DNA of 64,000 bases from Amycolatopsis sp. NBC_01488 (GTDB lineage: Bacteria > Actinomycetota > Actinomycetes > Mycobacteriales > Pseudonocardiaceae): positions 1,492,001 through 1,556,000 of the forward strand of contig NZ_CP109434.1 in the NCBI RefSeq assembly GCF_036227105.1. The letters run 5' to 3'. Under the pieces are notes generated by a model that saw nothing but the letters and a program-made list of their open reading frames with translations, was not told the origin of the DNA and did no database searches. Both the position numbers and the translations under genes were made by a program. How positions within the stretch are numbered: the first letter of the stretch is position 1; each line of letters begins with the position of its first letter. Shown here piece by piece: positions 1 through 7,516 of the stretch.

Positions 1-198
1 CCGCAGCTGCCCGGCCATCGTGCACTCGGCGCAGAGCCCGAGCCCGTAGGACGCGTTCTCGACGTTGCACCCGGTGACCACGCGGCCGTCGTCGACGATC
101 CCGGCGACCCCGACGTGCAGCCCCGAATAAGGCGCGTACGCATGGGAAGCGGCTTCGATCGCCTGGGAACGCAACGCGTCCCAGTCCAAAGTAGACAC
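1..198 (-). CDS. cdd: Cytidine deaminase, N-terminal part (cut by window edge)
   Basis: Cytidine deaminase hydrolyses cytidine and deoxycytidine to uridine and deoxyuridine in pyrimidine salvage. The visible 66 codons contain the family pattern: a PYSGLHVG segment near residue 23, the CNVENASYGLG stretch near residues 46-56, and a CAEC zinc and catalytic-glutamate motif. The second zinc motif (PCxxC) lies beyond the left edge, so the enzyme cannot be judged intact. The GTG start directly follows the TGA of the upstream permease gene with no spacer, so the two are probably translationally coupled. Its place at the end of a nucleoside-uptake operon supports a salvage role. Confidence 0.93.
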   Translation of the reverse strand, partial: MSTLDWDALRSQAIEAASHAYAPYSGLHVGVAGIVDDGRVVTGCNVENASYGLGLCAECTMAGQLR

Positions 199-1476
199 TC
201 AGTCCTCACCTCGCCGGTACGGCTGCCCGTCGGCTTTCGGCGGCCGCAGCCGCTGCGAAGCCACGGCCAGCACGATCAGCGTCACGAAGTGCGCGGTGTA
301 CGGGATCAGGTCGGACGGCAGCGTGTCGTTCGCCCAGTAGATCGCGTACAGCACGCCCGCGCCGACGACGCCGAGCCCGGCCGCGATCCAGTGCCGCCGG
401 AACAGCTGGACGACGACGATGACGCCGATCAGGATCACCGCGCCGTACAGCAGCGCGAGCACCGCTTCGCCGCCACCGGCGAGCTGCAGGCCGTCCGCGT
501 AGCCGAACAGCGCCGCGCCGCCGAGCAGGCCGCCCGGGCGCCAGTTGCCGAAGATCATCGCCGCGAGGCCGATGTACCCGCGGCCGTTCGTCTGGTTCTC
601 CAGGTAGTCCGCGCCACCACGCAGCAGCACCAGCGACGCGCCACCCATGCCGGCGAACGCGCCGGAGATCACGACGGCGACGTACTTGTGCAGGTACACG
701 TTGACGCCGAGCGACTCGGCCGCCACCGGGTTCTCGCCGCAGGAGCGCAGCCGCAGGCCGAACCGGGTCTTCCAGAGCACCCAGAAGCTCACCGGGACCA
801 GGAGGATCGCGATCATCGTCAGCGGCGCCACCTCGGTGACCAGGCCGCGCAGGATGCCCGCCACGTCGGAGATGCCGACGCGCTGCTGCTTCTCCAGGTC
901 ACCGAGCCAGTCCGAGAGGAACGTCGCCGAGTACGTGTCGAACTTCGGCACCACCGGCGACTGCCGCGGGTTGCCGGAGATCGGCGCGAAGACCAGGTTC
1001 GCCAGGTACTTCGTGACACCCAGGCCGAGCAGGTTGATCGCGACACCGGAGACGATGTGGTTGACGTTGAACGTCACCGTCGCCACCGCGTGCAGCAGGC
1101 CGCCGAGCGCGCCGAACGCGAGCGCGGCGAGCAGGCCGGACCACACGCCGCCGTAGTACGAACCCCAGGCGGCGCCCCAGGTCCCGAGGATCATCATGCC
1201 CTCGAGACCGATGTTGACCACGCCCGCGCGTTCGGCCCAGAGGCCGCCGAGCGCGCACAGCAGGATCGGCAGCGCCAGGCGCAACGCCGTCGACGCGGTG
1301 TTCGACGACGTCAGCGCGGCGACGCCGGTGGAGTAGGACGCCGTCGAGACGACGGCGATGGCGATCACGGCCCAGATCACGCCGCGCAGCCAGCCCGGGA
1401 TCCGGTATCGCTTGCGCCGCACCGGCGTCGAGCCGGGGCTGCCCGCGTCGGACCGGGAGAGGTCGGTGACGGCCAT
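199..1476 (-). CDS. Nucleoside ABC transporter permease, second subunit
   Basis: This 425-aa integral membrane protein belongs to the BPD_transp_2 permease family, which partners BMP-type nucleoside-binding lipoproteins. A basic cytoplasmic tail of about 35 residues precedes roughly ten hydrophobic segments. The EWAERAGVVNIGLEGMM-like stretch near residue 90 and the SCGENPVAAESLGVNV stretch near residue 270 are typical of YufQ/NupQ-like permeases. Its ATG overlaps the TGA of the other permease gene by one base (TGATG), and its own TGA abuts the cdd GTG. The longer reading frame to 2583 runs through the neighbouring gene out of frame and is not real. It should import nucleosides for the adjacent deaminase; the exact substrate is inferred from context. 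Confidence 0.92.
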   Translation of the reverse strand: MAVTDLSRSDAGSPGSTPVRRKRYRIPGWLRGVIWAVIAIAVVSTASYSTGVAALTSSNTASTALRLALPILLCALGGLWAERAGVVNIGLEGMMILGTWGAAWGSYYGGVWSGLLAALAFGALGGLLHAVATVTFNVNHIVSGVAINLLGLGVTKYLANLVFAPISGNPRQSPVVPKFDTYSATFLSDWLGDLEKQQRVGISDVAGILRGLVTEVAPLTMIAILLVPVSFWVLWKTRFGLRLRSCGENPVAAESLGVNVYLHKYVAVVISGAFAGMGGASLVLLRGGADYLENQTNGRGYIGLAAMIFGNWRPGGLLGGAALFGYADGLQLAGGGEAVLALLYGAVILIGVIVVVQLFRRHWIAAGLGVVGAGVLYAIYWANDTLPSDLIPYTAHFVTLIVLAVASQRLRPPKADGQPYRRGED

Positions 1477-2573
1477 CAGACCGCACCCCCTTCGGCGACC
1501 GAAGCGCCCTTGCGGCCGTTGCCGCCCAGCGCCCGGCCGACTCTGCGTTGTTCGGCAGCCAGGTCGGCCCGGCGCACGACCTCGTAGGCCACGACGACCG
1601 ACAGCACGATGATGCCCTGCATGATCGTCGCGATCTCCTTGGACACGTTGATCTGCTCCAGCGACACCGCGGAGGTGTCGAGGAACGCCCACAGCAGCGC
1701 GCCGAGCGCGATGCCGCCGGGGTGGTTGCGGCCGAGCAGCGCGACCGCGATGCCGGTGAACCCGTACATCTGCGTCGCGGTGATGCCGTAGGTGTAGTCG
1801 CGGCCGAGCAGCTCCGGCATCGCGACCAGGCCGGCCACGCCGCCGGAGAGCAGCATCGCGATGAGCGTCATCTTCTTGGCGTTGACCCCGCCGGCCGCGG
1901 CCGCGGTGGTGGACTCGCCGGACGCCTTGAGCTCGAAGCCGAACCGCGTGCGGTTGAGCATGAACCAGTAGGCGCCGCCGACGATCGCGGCGATGAACAC
2001 GAACCCGAACAGCGTGCCCGAGCCGAGCGGGATGCCGGGGATCCGGCCCGACGGCTCGATCACGCGGGTGCCGATGTTGTTGCCCCGCTGCACGCCGAAC
2101 TGGTCGGCGTTGATGAGGAACGCGATGATCCCGGCGACGATCGCGTTGAGCATGATCGTCGAGATGACCTCGCTGACCCCGCGGGTGACCTTGAGGATCG
2201 CCGGGACCGCCGCGTAGGCCATGCCCGCCACGATCGCGACCACCAGGATCGCGACCACGTGGATGACCGGCGGCAGCTTCATCGCGCCGCCCGCGATGGC
2301 GGCGACGACGGCGGCGAACCGGTACTGGCCCTCGACCCCGATGTTGAAGAGGTTCATCTGGAAGCCGATGGCGACGGCGAGCCCGGACAGGTAGTACACG
2401 GTCGCGAGGTTCACGGTGTCGACCGCGGTCGAGCCCTTGAACATCTGGCCGATCATCGTGCCGTACGCCTGCAGCGGGTCGGCCCCGGAGATGATCAGCG
2501 CGATCGCCGACAGCAGCACCGCGAAGACGATCGCGAGCAGCGGCGGCAGCAGTTTCGTGCGCCAGGAAGTCAT
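1476..2573 (-). CDS. Nucleoside ABC transporter permease, first subunit
   Basis: This 365-aa membrane subunit of the BPD_transp_2 family would form the other half of the heterodimeric transmembrane channel. It has an early hydrophobic anchor (residues about 10-30), an NLFNIGVEGQYRFAA motif near residue 115 and an ASGESTTAAAAGGVNAKK cytoplasmic loop near residue 218, both characteristic of YufP/NupP-like proteins. The ATG lies within the stop of the ATPase gene (4-bp ATGA overlap), and the C-terminus overlaps the start of the second permease by one base. This tight coupling suggests equimolar production of the three membrane-complex subunits. The C-terminal 35 residues are hydrophilic and basic. 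Confidence 0.92.
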   Translation of the reverse strand: MTSWRTKLLPPLLAIVFAVLLSAIALIISGADPLQAYGTMIGQMFKGSTAVDTVNLATVYYLSGLAVAIGFQMNLFNIGVEGQYRFAAVVAAIAGGAMKLPPVIHVVAILVVAIVAGMAYAAVPAILKVTRGVSEVISTIMLNAIVAGIIAFLINADQFGVQRGNNIGTRVIEPSGRIPGIPLGSGTLFGFVFIAAIVGGAYWFMLNRTRFGFELKASGESTTAAAAGGVNAKKMTLIAMLLSGGVAGLVAMPELLGRDYTYGITATQMYGFTGIAVALLGRNHPGGIALGALLWAFLDTSAVSLEQINVSKEIATIMQGIIVLSVVVAYEVVRRADLAAEQRRVGRALGGNGRKGASVAEGGAV

Positions 2574-4141
2574 TCGTCGTCACCCTCTCCCGCGCCGGTC
2601 ATCGCCGAGCCCAGTTCCTGCGGCGTCACGGTGGCGGGGTCGGCCTCGGTGACGAGCCGCCCGCGCAGCATGACGCGGATCGTGTCCGACAGGCCGATCA
2701 GCTCGTCGAGGTCGGCGGAGATGAGCAGCACGGCGAGGCCGGCGGCCCGGGCCTGGCGGAGGTTCTCCCAGATCAGCGCCTGCGCGCCGACGTCGACGCC
2801 GCGCGTCGGGTGCGACGCGATGAGCAGCACCGGGGCGCCCGACAGCTCGCGCCCGACGATCAGCTTCTGCTGGTTGCCACCCGAGAGCGCCGCGGCCGGG
2901 ACGTCGATGCCGGGCGTGCGGACGTCGTAGTCGCGCACGATCCGCTCGGTGTCGGCGCGGGCGCCCGCGATGTCGAGCAACTGTCCTTTCGAGACCGGTT
3001 CGCGGGTCTGGTAGCCGAGGATCCGGTTGACCCACAACGGTTGCGTGAGCAGCAGGCTGTGCCGGGTGCGGTCCTCGGCGATGTAGCCGATGCCGGCCTC
3101 GCGCCGCGCCAGCGTCCCCGCCTTGGTGATGTCCCGGGCCTTGCCGTCGGCGTCCACCAACTCGATGGTGCCGCCCGAAGGCTTGCGCATGCCCATGATG
3201 GTCTCGACGAGCTCGGTCTGCCCGTTGCCCTCGACCCCGGCGACGCCGAGCACCTCGCCCGCGTGCACGGTGAAGGAAACGTCGTCGAGCGCGTTGCGGT
3301 CCGAGCCCTCGGCGCCCAGCGTCAGCCCGGTCAGCCGCAGCACGGCCCGGTCGGTGACCGTGGATTCGCGGGTCTCCGGGCTCGGCAGCTCGGAGCCGAC
3401 CATCATCTCCGCGAGCTCGTGGGAGGTGATGGTCTTCGGGTCGGCGGTGCCGACGGTGGTGCCGCGCCGGATGACCGTGACGGTGTCGGCGATCGCGCGG
3501 ACCTCGTCGAGCTTGTGCGAAATGAAGAGGAAGGTGTAGCCGTCGGCCTTCATCTCCCGGACGGTCGCGAACAGCGCGTCGACCTCCTGCGGCACGAGCA
3601 CGGCGGTCGGCTCGTCCAGGATGATGATCTTCGCCCCGCGGTAGAGCACCTTGACGATCTCGACGCGCTGGCGGTCGGCGACGCCGAGCTCCTCCAGCAG
3701 CGTGTCCGGCTTGGCGTGCAGGCCGGTCCGCTCGGCGAGCTCGGCCAGCCGCGCGCGGGCGGCCCGGCCGATGCCGTGCAGCCCCTCGGCGCCGAGGAAC
3801 ACGTTCTCGCCGACGGTGAGGTTGTCGGCCAGCATGAAGTGCTGGTGCACCATGCCGATGCCGGCGCGGATGGCGTCCTGCGGGTTGCGCAGCTTCACCT
3901 CTTCGCCGTTGATCGCGATCGTGCCCTCGTCCGGCGGCTGCATGCCGTAGAGGATCTTCATCAGGGTGGACTTGCCGGCGCCGTTCTCGCCACAGATGGC
4001 GTGCACCTCGCCGGCGGCGACGGTGAGGTTGACGTCGGAGTTGGCCACCACGCCGGGAAAGCGCTTGGTGATCCCGGTCAGCTGGACGGCGGGCGCGCCC
4101 CGGTCGGGGACGGCCTCGGCCGGGGCCTCGGCTGTGCTCAT
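2570..4141 (-). CDS. Nucleoside ABC transporter ATP-binding protein (two fused nucleotide-binding domains)
   Basis: This 523-aa cytoplasmic ATPase has two ABC domains in one chain, the arrangement found in sugar and nucleoside importers. The first has Walker A GENGAGKST at residues 51-59 and an ILDEPTAVL Walker B. The second has a degenerate Walker A (EGNGQTEL), a good signature motif (LSGGNQQK) and ASHPTRGVD in place of the usual DEPTRGVD. The asymmetry is usual for this family. It lies between the substrate-binding lipoprotein gene (separated by a strong hairpin) and the two permease genes (overlapping). The ATG at 4141 is preceded by a purine-rich sequence. It powers nucleoside uptake; the substrate is assigned from the BMP partner and cdd. 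Confidence 0.94.
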   Translation of the reverse strand: MSTAEAPAEAVPDRGAPAVQLTGITKRFPGVVANSDVNLTVAAGEVHAICGENGAGKSTLMKILYGMQPPDEGTIAINGEEVKLRNPQDAIRAGIGMVHQHFMLADNLTVGENVFLGAEGLHGIGRAARARLAELAERTGLHAKPDTLLEELGVADRQRVEIVKVLYRGAKIIILDEPTAVLVPQEVDALFATVREMKADGYTFLFISHKLDEVRAIADTVTVIRRGTTVGTADPKTITSHELAEMMVGSELPSPETRESTVTDRAVLRLTGLTLGAEGSDRNALDDVSFTVHAGEVLGVAGVEGNGQTELVETIMGMRKPSGGTIELVDADGKARDITKAGTLARREAGIGYIAEDRTRHSLLLTQPLWVNRILGYQTREPVSKGQLLDIAGARADTERIVRDYDVRTPGIDVPAAALSGGNQQKLIVGRELSGAPVLLIASHPTRGVDVGAQALIWENLRQARAAGLAVLLISADLDELIGLSDTIRVMLRGRLVTEADPATVTPQELGSAMTGAGEGDDE

Positions 4142-4176
4142 GGGCGGGAGAATTCCATCTCTGTCAAAACACGTGA

Positions 4177-4206
4177 GGGCTCGGAGGGGACATCCCCTCC
4201 GAGCCC
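4177..4206 (-). terminator. Strong GC hairpin between the lipoprotein and ATPase genes
   Basis: GGGCTCGGAGGGG and CCCCTCCGAGCCC form a perfect 13-bp stem with a 4-nt loop. It sits in the 80-bp gap after the BMP lipoprotein stop and before the ATPase start. In this position it probably attenuates transcription or protects the 3' end, so that the binding protein is made in excess over the membrane complex. There is no clear U-tract, so it may act as a stabiliser rather than a full terminator. Confidence 0.7.
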
Positions 4207-4221
4207 TGTCCGCGTTGTCAG

Positions 4222-5373
4222 CTACTTCTGCGGCTTGTCCGAAACGGTGATCGCGCCCGAGATGATCTGGGCCTTGTAGCCCTCCAGGACGTCCTTGATG
4301 TCGTCGACCTTGCCACCGGAGGTGGCGTAGCCGACGCCGTCGACCTTGAGGTCGAACCGCTTCGGCAGGACCGTCAGGTCACCCTTGGCGACGGCCTGGA
4401 TGTAGTCGAACACCGCGACGTCGACGCGCTTGAGCATGGACGTGATGATGACGTCCTTGTCGGCGGCGACGGTCTTCTGGTTGTACTGGTCGGAGTCGAC
4501 CCCGATGGCCAGCGCGTTGCCCGCCTTGGCGGCGTCGAAGACGCCCTTGCCCGAGGCGCCGGCGGCGTGGTAGATCACGTCCGCGCCCTTGGCGATCTCG
4601 GCCGCGGCCTTGGCGTTGCCCTTCGGCGGGTCCTGGAACCCGGAGAAGTCACCGGCCGGCGTGAGGTACTCGTCCTCGATCTTGACCTTGCTCGAGACGG
4701 TCTTCGCGCCCTGCAGGAAGCCGGCCTCGAACTTCTGGATCAGCGGGGTGTTGACACCGCCGACGAAGCCGATGTGGCAGCTCTTGCTCTTGTACGCGGC
4801 GGCGACGCCGGCCAGGAACGAGCCCTGCTCCTCGGCGAAGACGAGCGGCGTCACGTTCGGCAGCGTGATCGAATCGTCGTCCACGATCGCGAACTTCGTG
4901 TTCGGGTACTTCGTGGCGACGGCCTTGACCGCGTCCGCGTAGGCGAAGCCGACCGCGACGATCGGGTTCATGCCCGAGGCGGCCATCTGGTCGAGGCGCT
5001 GCTGCTTGGCCGACTCGGCCTCGCTGGCGCTGGCGGTGCTCTCGTTGACCGTCGTGACGCCCAGGTCGCTCTTCGCCTTGTCGGTGCCCGCGGCGGCGGC
5101 GTCGTTGAACGACGCGTCACCCCGGCCGCCGACGTCGAAGGCCAGGCCGATCTTCAGCTTGCTGCCGTCGACCTTGCCACTGGCGGCGGTGCTGCTCGAC
5201 GCGGCGGCGGGCGCGGCGGGCGGCTTCTGCGCGGTAACGCAGTCGGAGCCGCCCGACGAAGGCGCGGCGCTGTTGTTGCTGCTGCCACCGCTCGAGTCCT
5301 TGGCGCACCCGGCCAGGGCGAGCACCCCGGCCATGGCCGCGGCGGCCAGCGCGGTTCCACGCATGCGACGCAA
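4222..5373 (-). CDS. BMP-family nucleoside-binding lipoprotein
   Basis: This 383-aa extracytoplasmic solute-binding protein is anchored as a lipoprotein: the N-terminus has a basic start, a hydrophobic core and an LALAGC lipobox at about residues 18-23, followed by a Ser/Ala-rich linker. The mature part has the BMP/PnrA pattern (LKIGLAFDVGGRGDASFND, later AVGFAYADAV, and GFVGGVNTPLI). I chose the TTG at 5373 because a GGGAGGGAG sequence lies 7 nt upstream; the ATG three codons later would be about 16 nt from it. It delivers nucleosides to the ABC complex encoded downstream. A (T/G)-rich region upstream contains a GTAAACGTTTG-type sequence that could be promoter or operator. Confidence 0.93.
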   Translation of the reverse strand: MRRMRGTALAAAAMAGVLALAGCAKDSSGGSSNNSAAPSSGGSDCVTAQKPPAAPAAASSSTAASGKVDGSKLKIGLAFDVGGRGDASFNDAAAAGTDKAKSDLGVTTVNESTASASEAESAKQQRLDQMAASGMNPIVAVGFAYADAVKAVATKYPNTKFAIVDDDSITLPNVTPLVFAEEQGSFLAGVAAAYKSKSCHIGFVGGVNTPLIQKFEAGFLQGAKTVSSKVKIEDEYLTPAGDFSGFQDPPKGNAKAAAEIAKGADVIYHAAGASGKGVFDAAKAGNALAIGVDSDQYNQKTVAADKDVIITSMLKRVDVAVFDYIQAVAKGDLTVLPKRFDLKVDGVGYATSGGKVDDIKDVLEGYKAQIISGAITVSDKPQK

Positions 5374-5594
5374 CGTGTGTCTCCCTCCCCGCTGATCCAG
5401 CGGATGGTCAAGAGCACGACCCGGCCCACTGCCGGGTCGACCGCCAGACCGTACCCAACGGACAGGAATGCGCCATAGGAACGGCACGCTACGTAACACA
5501 AACGTTTACTCAGCAGCCCCTCGCGCGACGAACTGGATACCGCCCGTGATCATCCGAACGGCCCAGAGCTTGGCGCGAAAAGGTGGCGGCGAAC

Positions 5595-5629
5595 GCCGCT
5601 ACCACGGCATTCAGTGCCCTGGTAGCGGC
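5595..5629 (-). terminator. Hairpin after the GH97 gene
   Basis: GCCGCTACCA and TGGTAGCGGC form a 10-bp perfect stem, with additional inner pairing (GGCA/TGCC) around a short loop. It lies between the stop of the GH97 gene and the promoter region of the BMP lipoprotein gene, both on the minus strand, and is a likely transcription stop. No strong U-tract is visible. Confidence 0.6.
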
Positions 5630-5651
5630 TTACGTCGGCCATTCGGGGTGC

Positions 5652-7505
5652 TCAGGCACACCCGGTCGCGCCCGGCGGGGCCGGGCAAAGACGGGCGGTG
5701 AATCCGCCGTTCGCGGCCACCGGGACGGTGAGCACACTGTCGGCCGTCACGCGCTGTGTCGTGACCTGGAGCTGCCCGTCGGCGCCGTCGCCGTAGACCT
5801 CGGCCAGCCAGTCACCCGGCGGGAGGAAGCCCAGTGCTGCGTCGAGCCGCGTGGCCGGACCCGCGTGCAGCGCTCCGACGTACCACTGCGTGCCGCTGCG
5901 GCGGGCCAGCACCGCGAGCTTCCCCGGGTCGCCGGCCAGCAGTTTCGTGTCGTCCCACGCCGTCGGGATGCCCTTGAGCAGCCGCTCGGCGGCGGGGTGG
6001 GCGTCGTAGCTCGCGACGCTGTCGGCGAAGTGCTGGACGCCGGACTCGAACAGCACGGAGAGAGCCAGCTCGCCGCCGTCGCTGGTCGGGCGGACGCCGG
6101 TGAAGGTGACCGGCGTGAAGTCCATCGAGCCGGACAGGTTCCGCGTGAACGGCAGCGTCAGGTAGTGCTCGATCGGGAACGGCTCGCGCCCGGGCTTCGG
6201 CTTCGTGCCCTCGGCGCCCTTCACCGCTTCGACGCTCATCACGTTCGGCCAGGTCCGCTGGATGCCGCGCGGGATCGGCGCGCCGTGGAAGTTCACCATC
6301 AGGTGGTACTTCGCGGCGGCGGCGAGCACGGCGTCGTACCAGCGCGTGCGGTCCTGGCGTTCGGACTCGACGAAGTCGATCTTCAGCCCGGCGACGCCCC
6401 AGTCGGCGTACTGCTTGAAGTTCTTCTCGCGCTCGCTGTCGGTGTCGGTGATCTTCGCGTCCGCCCAGAGCCAGATGCCGACGTGGCGCGCTTTCGCGTA
6501 CGCGACCAGATCGGGCACCCACGCGGCGTTCCAGCCGGCGTCGACCAGGTTGTACGCCCAGCCCTCCTTCGCCGCCAGGTCGACGTACTTCTCCTGCAGC
6601 GCCAGGTCGCCGGTGCCTTCCGACCACCACGACCACGCGCCCGCGCCCGGCTTGATCCACGACGTGTCGGCGATCTTCGCCGGGCTCGCGAGGTCGGTGC
6701 TGAGGTCGGACTGCGTCACCGTCGCCAGGTCGCCGACGATCATCGCGCGCCACGGCGTGGACAGGGGTCCTTTCGCGACTTCCGCCGGGTCGCCGAGGGT
6801 CAGCTGGAAGCGGTGCTGCGGGGTGAGCGTCAGCCGGGAGCCCGCGTAGCTGCCGTTCAGGTCGGACTCGAGCACGGACAGCCAGGTGTCGCCGACGTGG
6901 AACAGCGCCGGGTAGCCGTACTCGACCGGGTCCTGCTGCGCGACCGGCTGGTGGACGTGGATGCTCTCGTAGTCGCTGCGGCCGTTGTCGAACGGCAGCA
7001 GGAAGGAGTCGGCGGTCTGCGGGACGGCGTACTCCGACGCCTCGCGCACGATCGTCACCCACTTCGGGGTGTCGAAGACGTACCGGTAGGCGACGCCGTC
7101 GCGCGACACCCGGAAGACGACGTCGAAGGTGCCGCCGGGGCCCTTGACGGTCAGCGTGGTCTCGGCGGCGTCGTAGGTGTGCCGCAGGCGTTTGCCGGTG
7201 GTGGTCGTGTACTCCTCGTGGACGGGCCGCTGGCTGAAGCCGGTGACCTTCAGGCCGCGGGTCAGGTCGCCGTTCTCCGTCTCGACGCCGAGCGCGGACG
7301 GCTCCAGCACCGTCGTCGCGCCGCGGGTGACCGCCAGCGTGAGCTTTCCCTGATCCAGTGCGACGTGCGCTTCCGGCGTGGGCGCGAGGGACGCGCCCGG
7401 CGCGGTGAGCGTCCAGGAGGTCACGGGCGCGGGCTGCCCGGCGGCCGGCAGCCCGACCAGCGCCACCCCGACGGCCAAGGCGGCCGCGGTCGAGAGCGTT
7501 TTCAT
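5652..7505 (-). CDS. Secreted glycoside hydrolase family 97 enzyme (alpha-glucosidase/alpha-galactosidase type)
   Basis: This 617-aa exported protein has a signal peptide (residues about 1-22, ending near AAG), an N-terminal beta-rich domain (about 30-280), a TIM-barrel catalytic domain (about 285-540) and a C-terminal beta domain. Family-typical stretches include GAWSWWSEGTGD, GWAYNLVDAGWN, GLKIDFVESE and VMSVEAVKGAEG. In GH97 the Asp of the GLKIDF segment is the nucleophile in retaining alpha-galactosidase-type members, while inverting alpha-glucosidases use Glu. The Asp here suggests the retaining, alpha-galactosidase-like group, which fits the GH27 gene 11 bp upstream in the same operon. 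The substrate remains inference. Confidence 0.9.
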   Translation of the reverse strand: MKTLSTAAALAVGVALVGLPAAGQPAPVTSWTLTAPGASLAPTPEAHVALDQGKLTLAVTRGATTVLEPSALGVETENGDLTRGLKVTGFSQRPVHEEYTTTTGKRLRHTYDAAETTLTVKGPGGTFDVVFRVSRDGVAYRYVFDTPKWVTIVREASEYAVPQTADSFLLPFDNGRSDYESIHVHQPVAQQDPVEYGYPALFHVGDTWLSVLESDLNGSYAGSRLTLTPQHRFQLTLGDPAEVAKGPLSTPWRAMIVGDLATVTQSDLSTDLASPAKIADTSWIKPGAGAWSWWSEGTGDLALQEKYVDLAAKEGWAYNLVDAGWNAAWVPDLVAYAKARHVGIWLWADAKITDTDSEREKNFKQYADWGVAGLKIDFVESERQDRTRWYDAVLAAAAKYHLMVNFHGAPIPRGIQRTWPNVMSVEAVKGAEGTKPKPGREPFPIEHYLTLPFTRNLSGSMDFTPVTFTGVRPTSDGGELALSVLFESGVQHFADSVASYDAHPAAERLLKGIPTAWDDTKLLAGDPGKLAVLARRSGTQWYVGALHAGPATRLDAALGFLPPGDWLAEVYGDGADGQLQVTTQRVTADSVLTVPVAANGGFTARLCPAPPGATGCA

Positions 7506-7516
7506 GCGAAGTCCCT

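Noticed and set aside
199..2583. 794-aa frame spanning both permease genes
   Set aside because: It joins the true second permease (199-1476) to an out-of-frame Arg-rich translation of the first permease; the overlapping real genes have normal family content.
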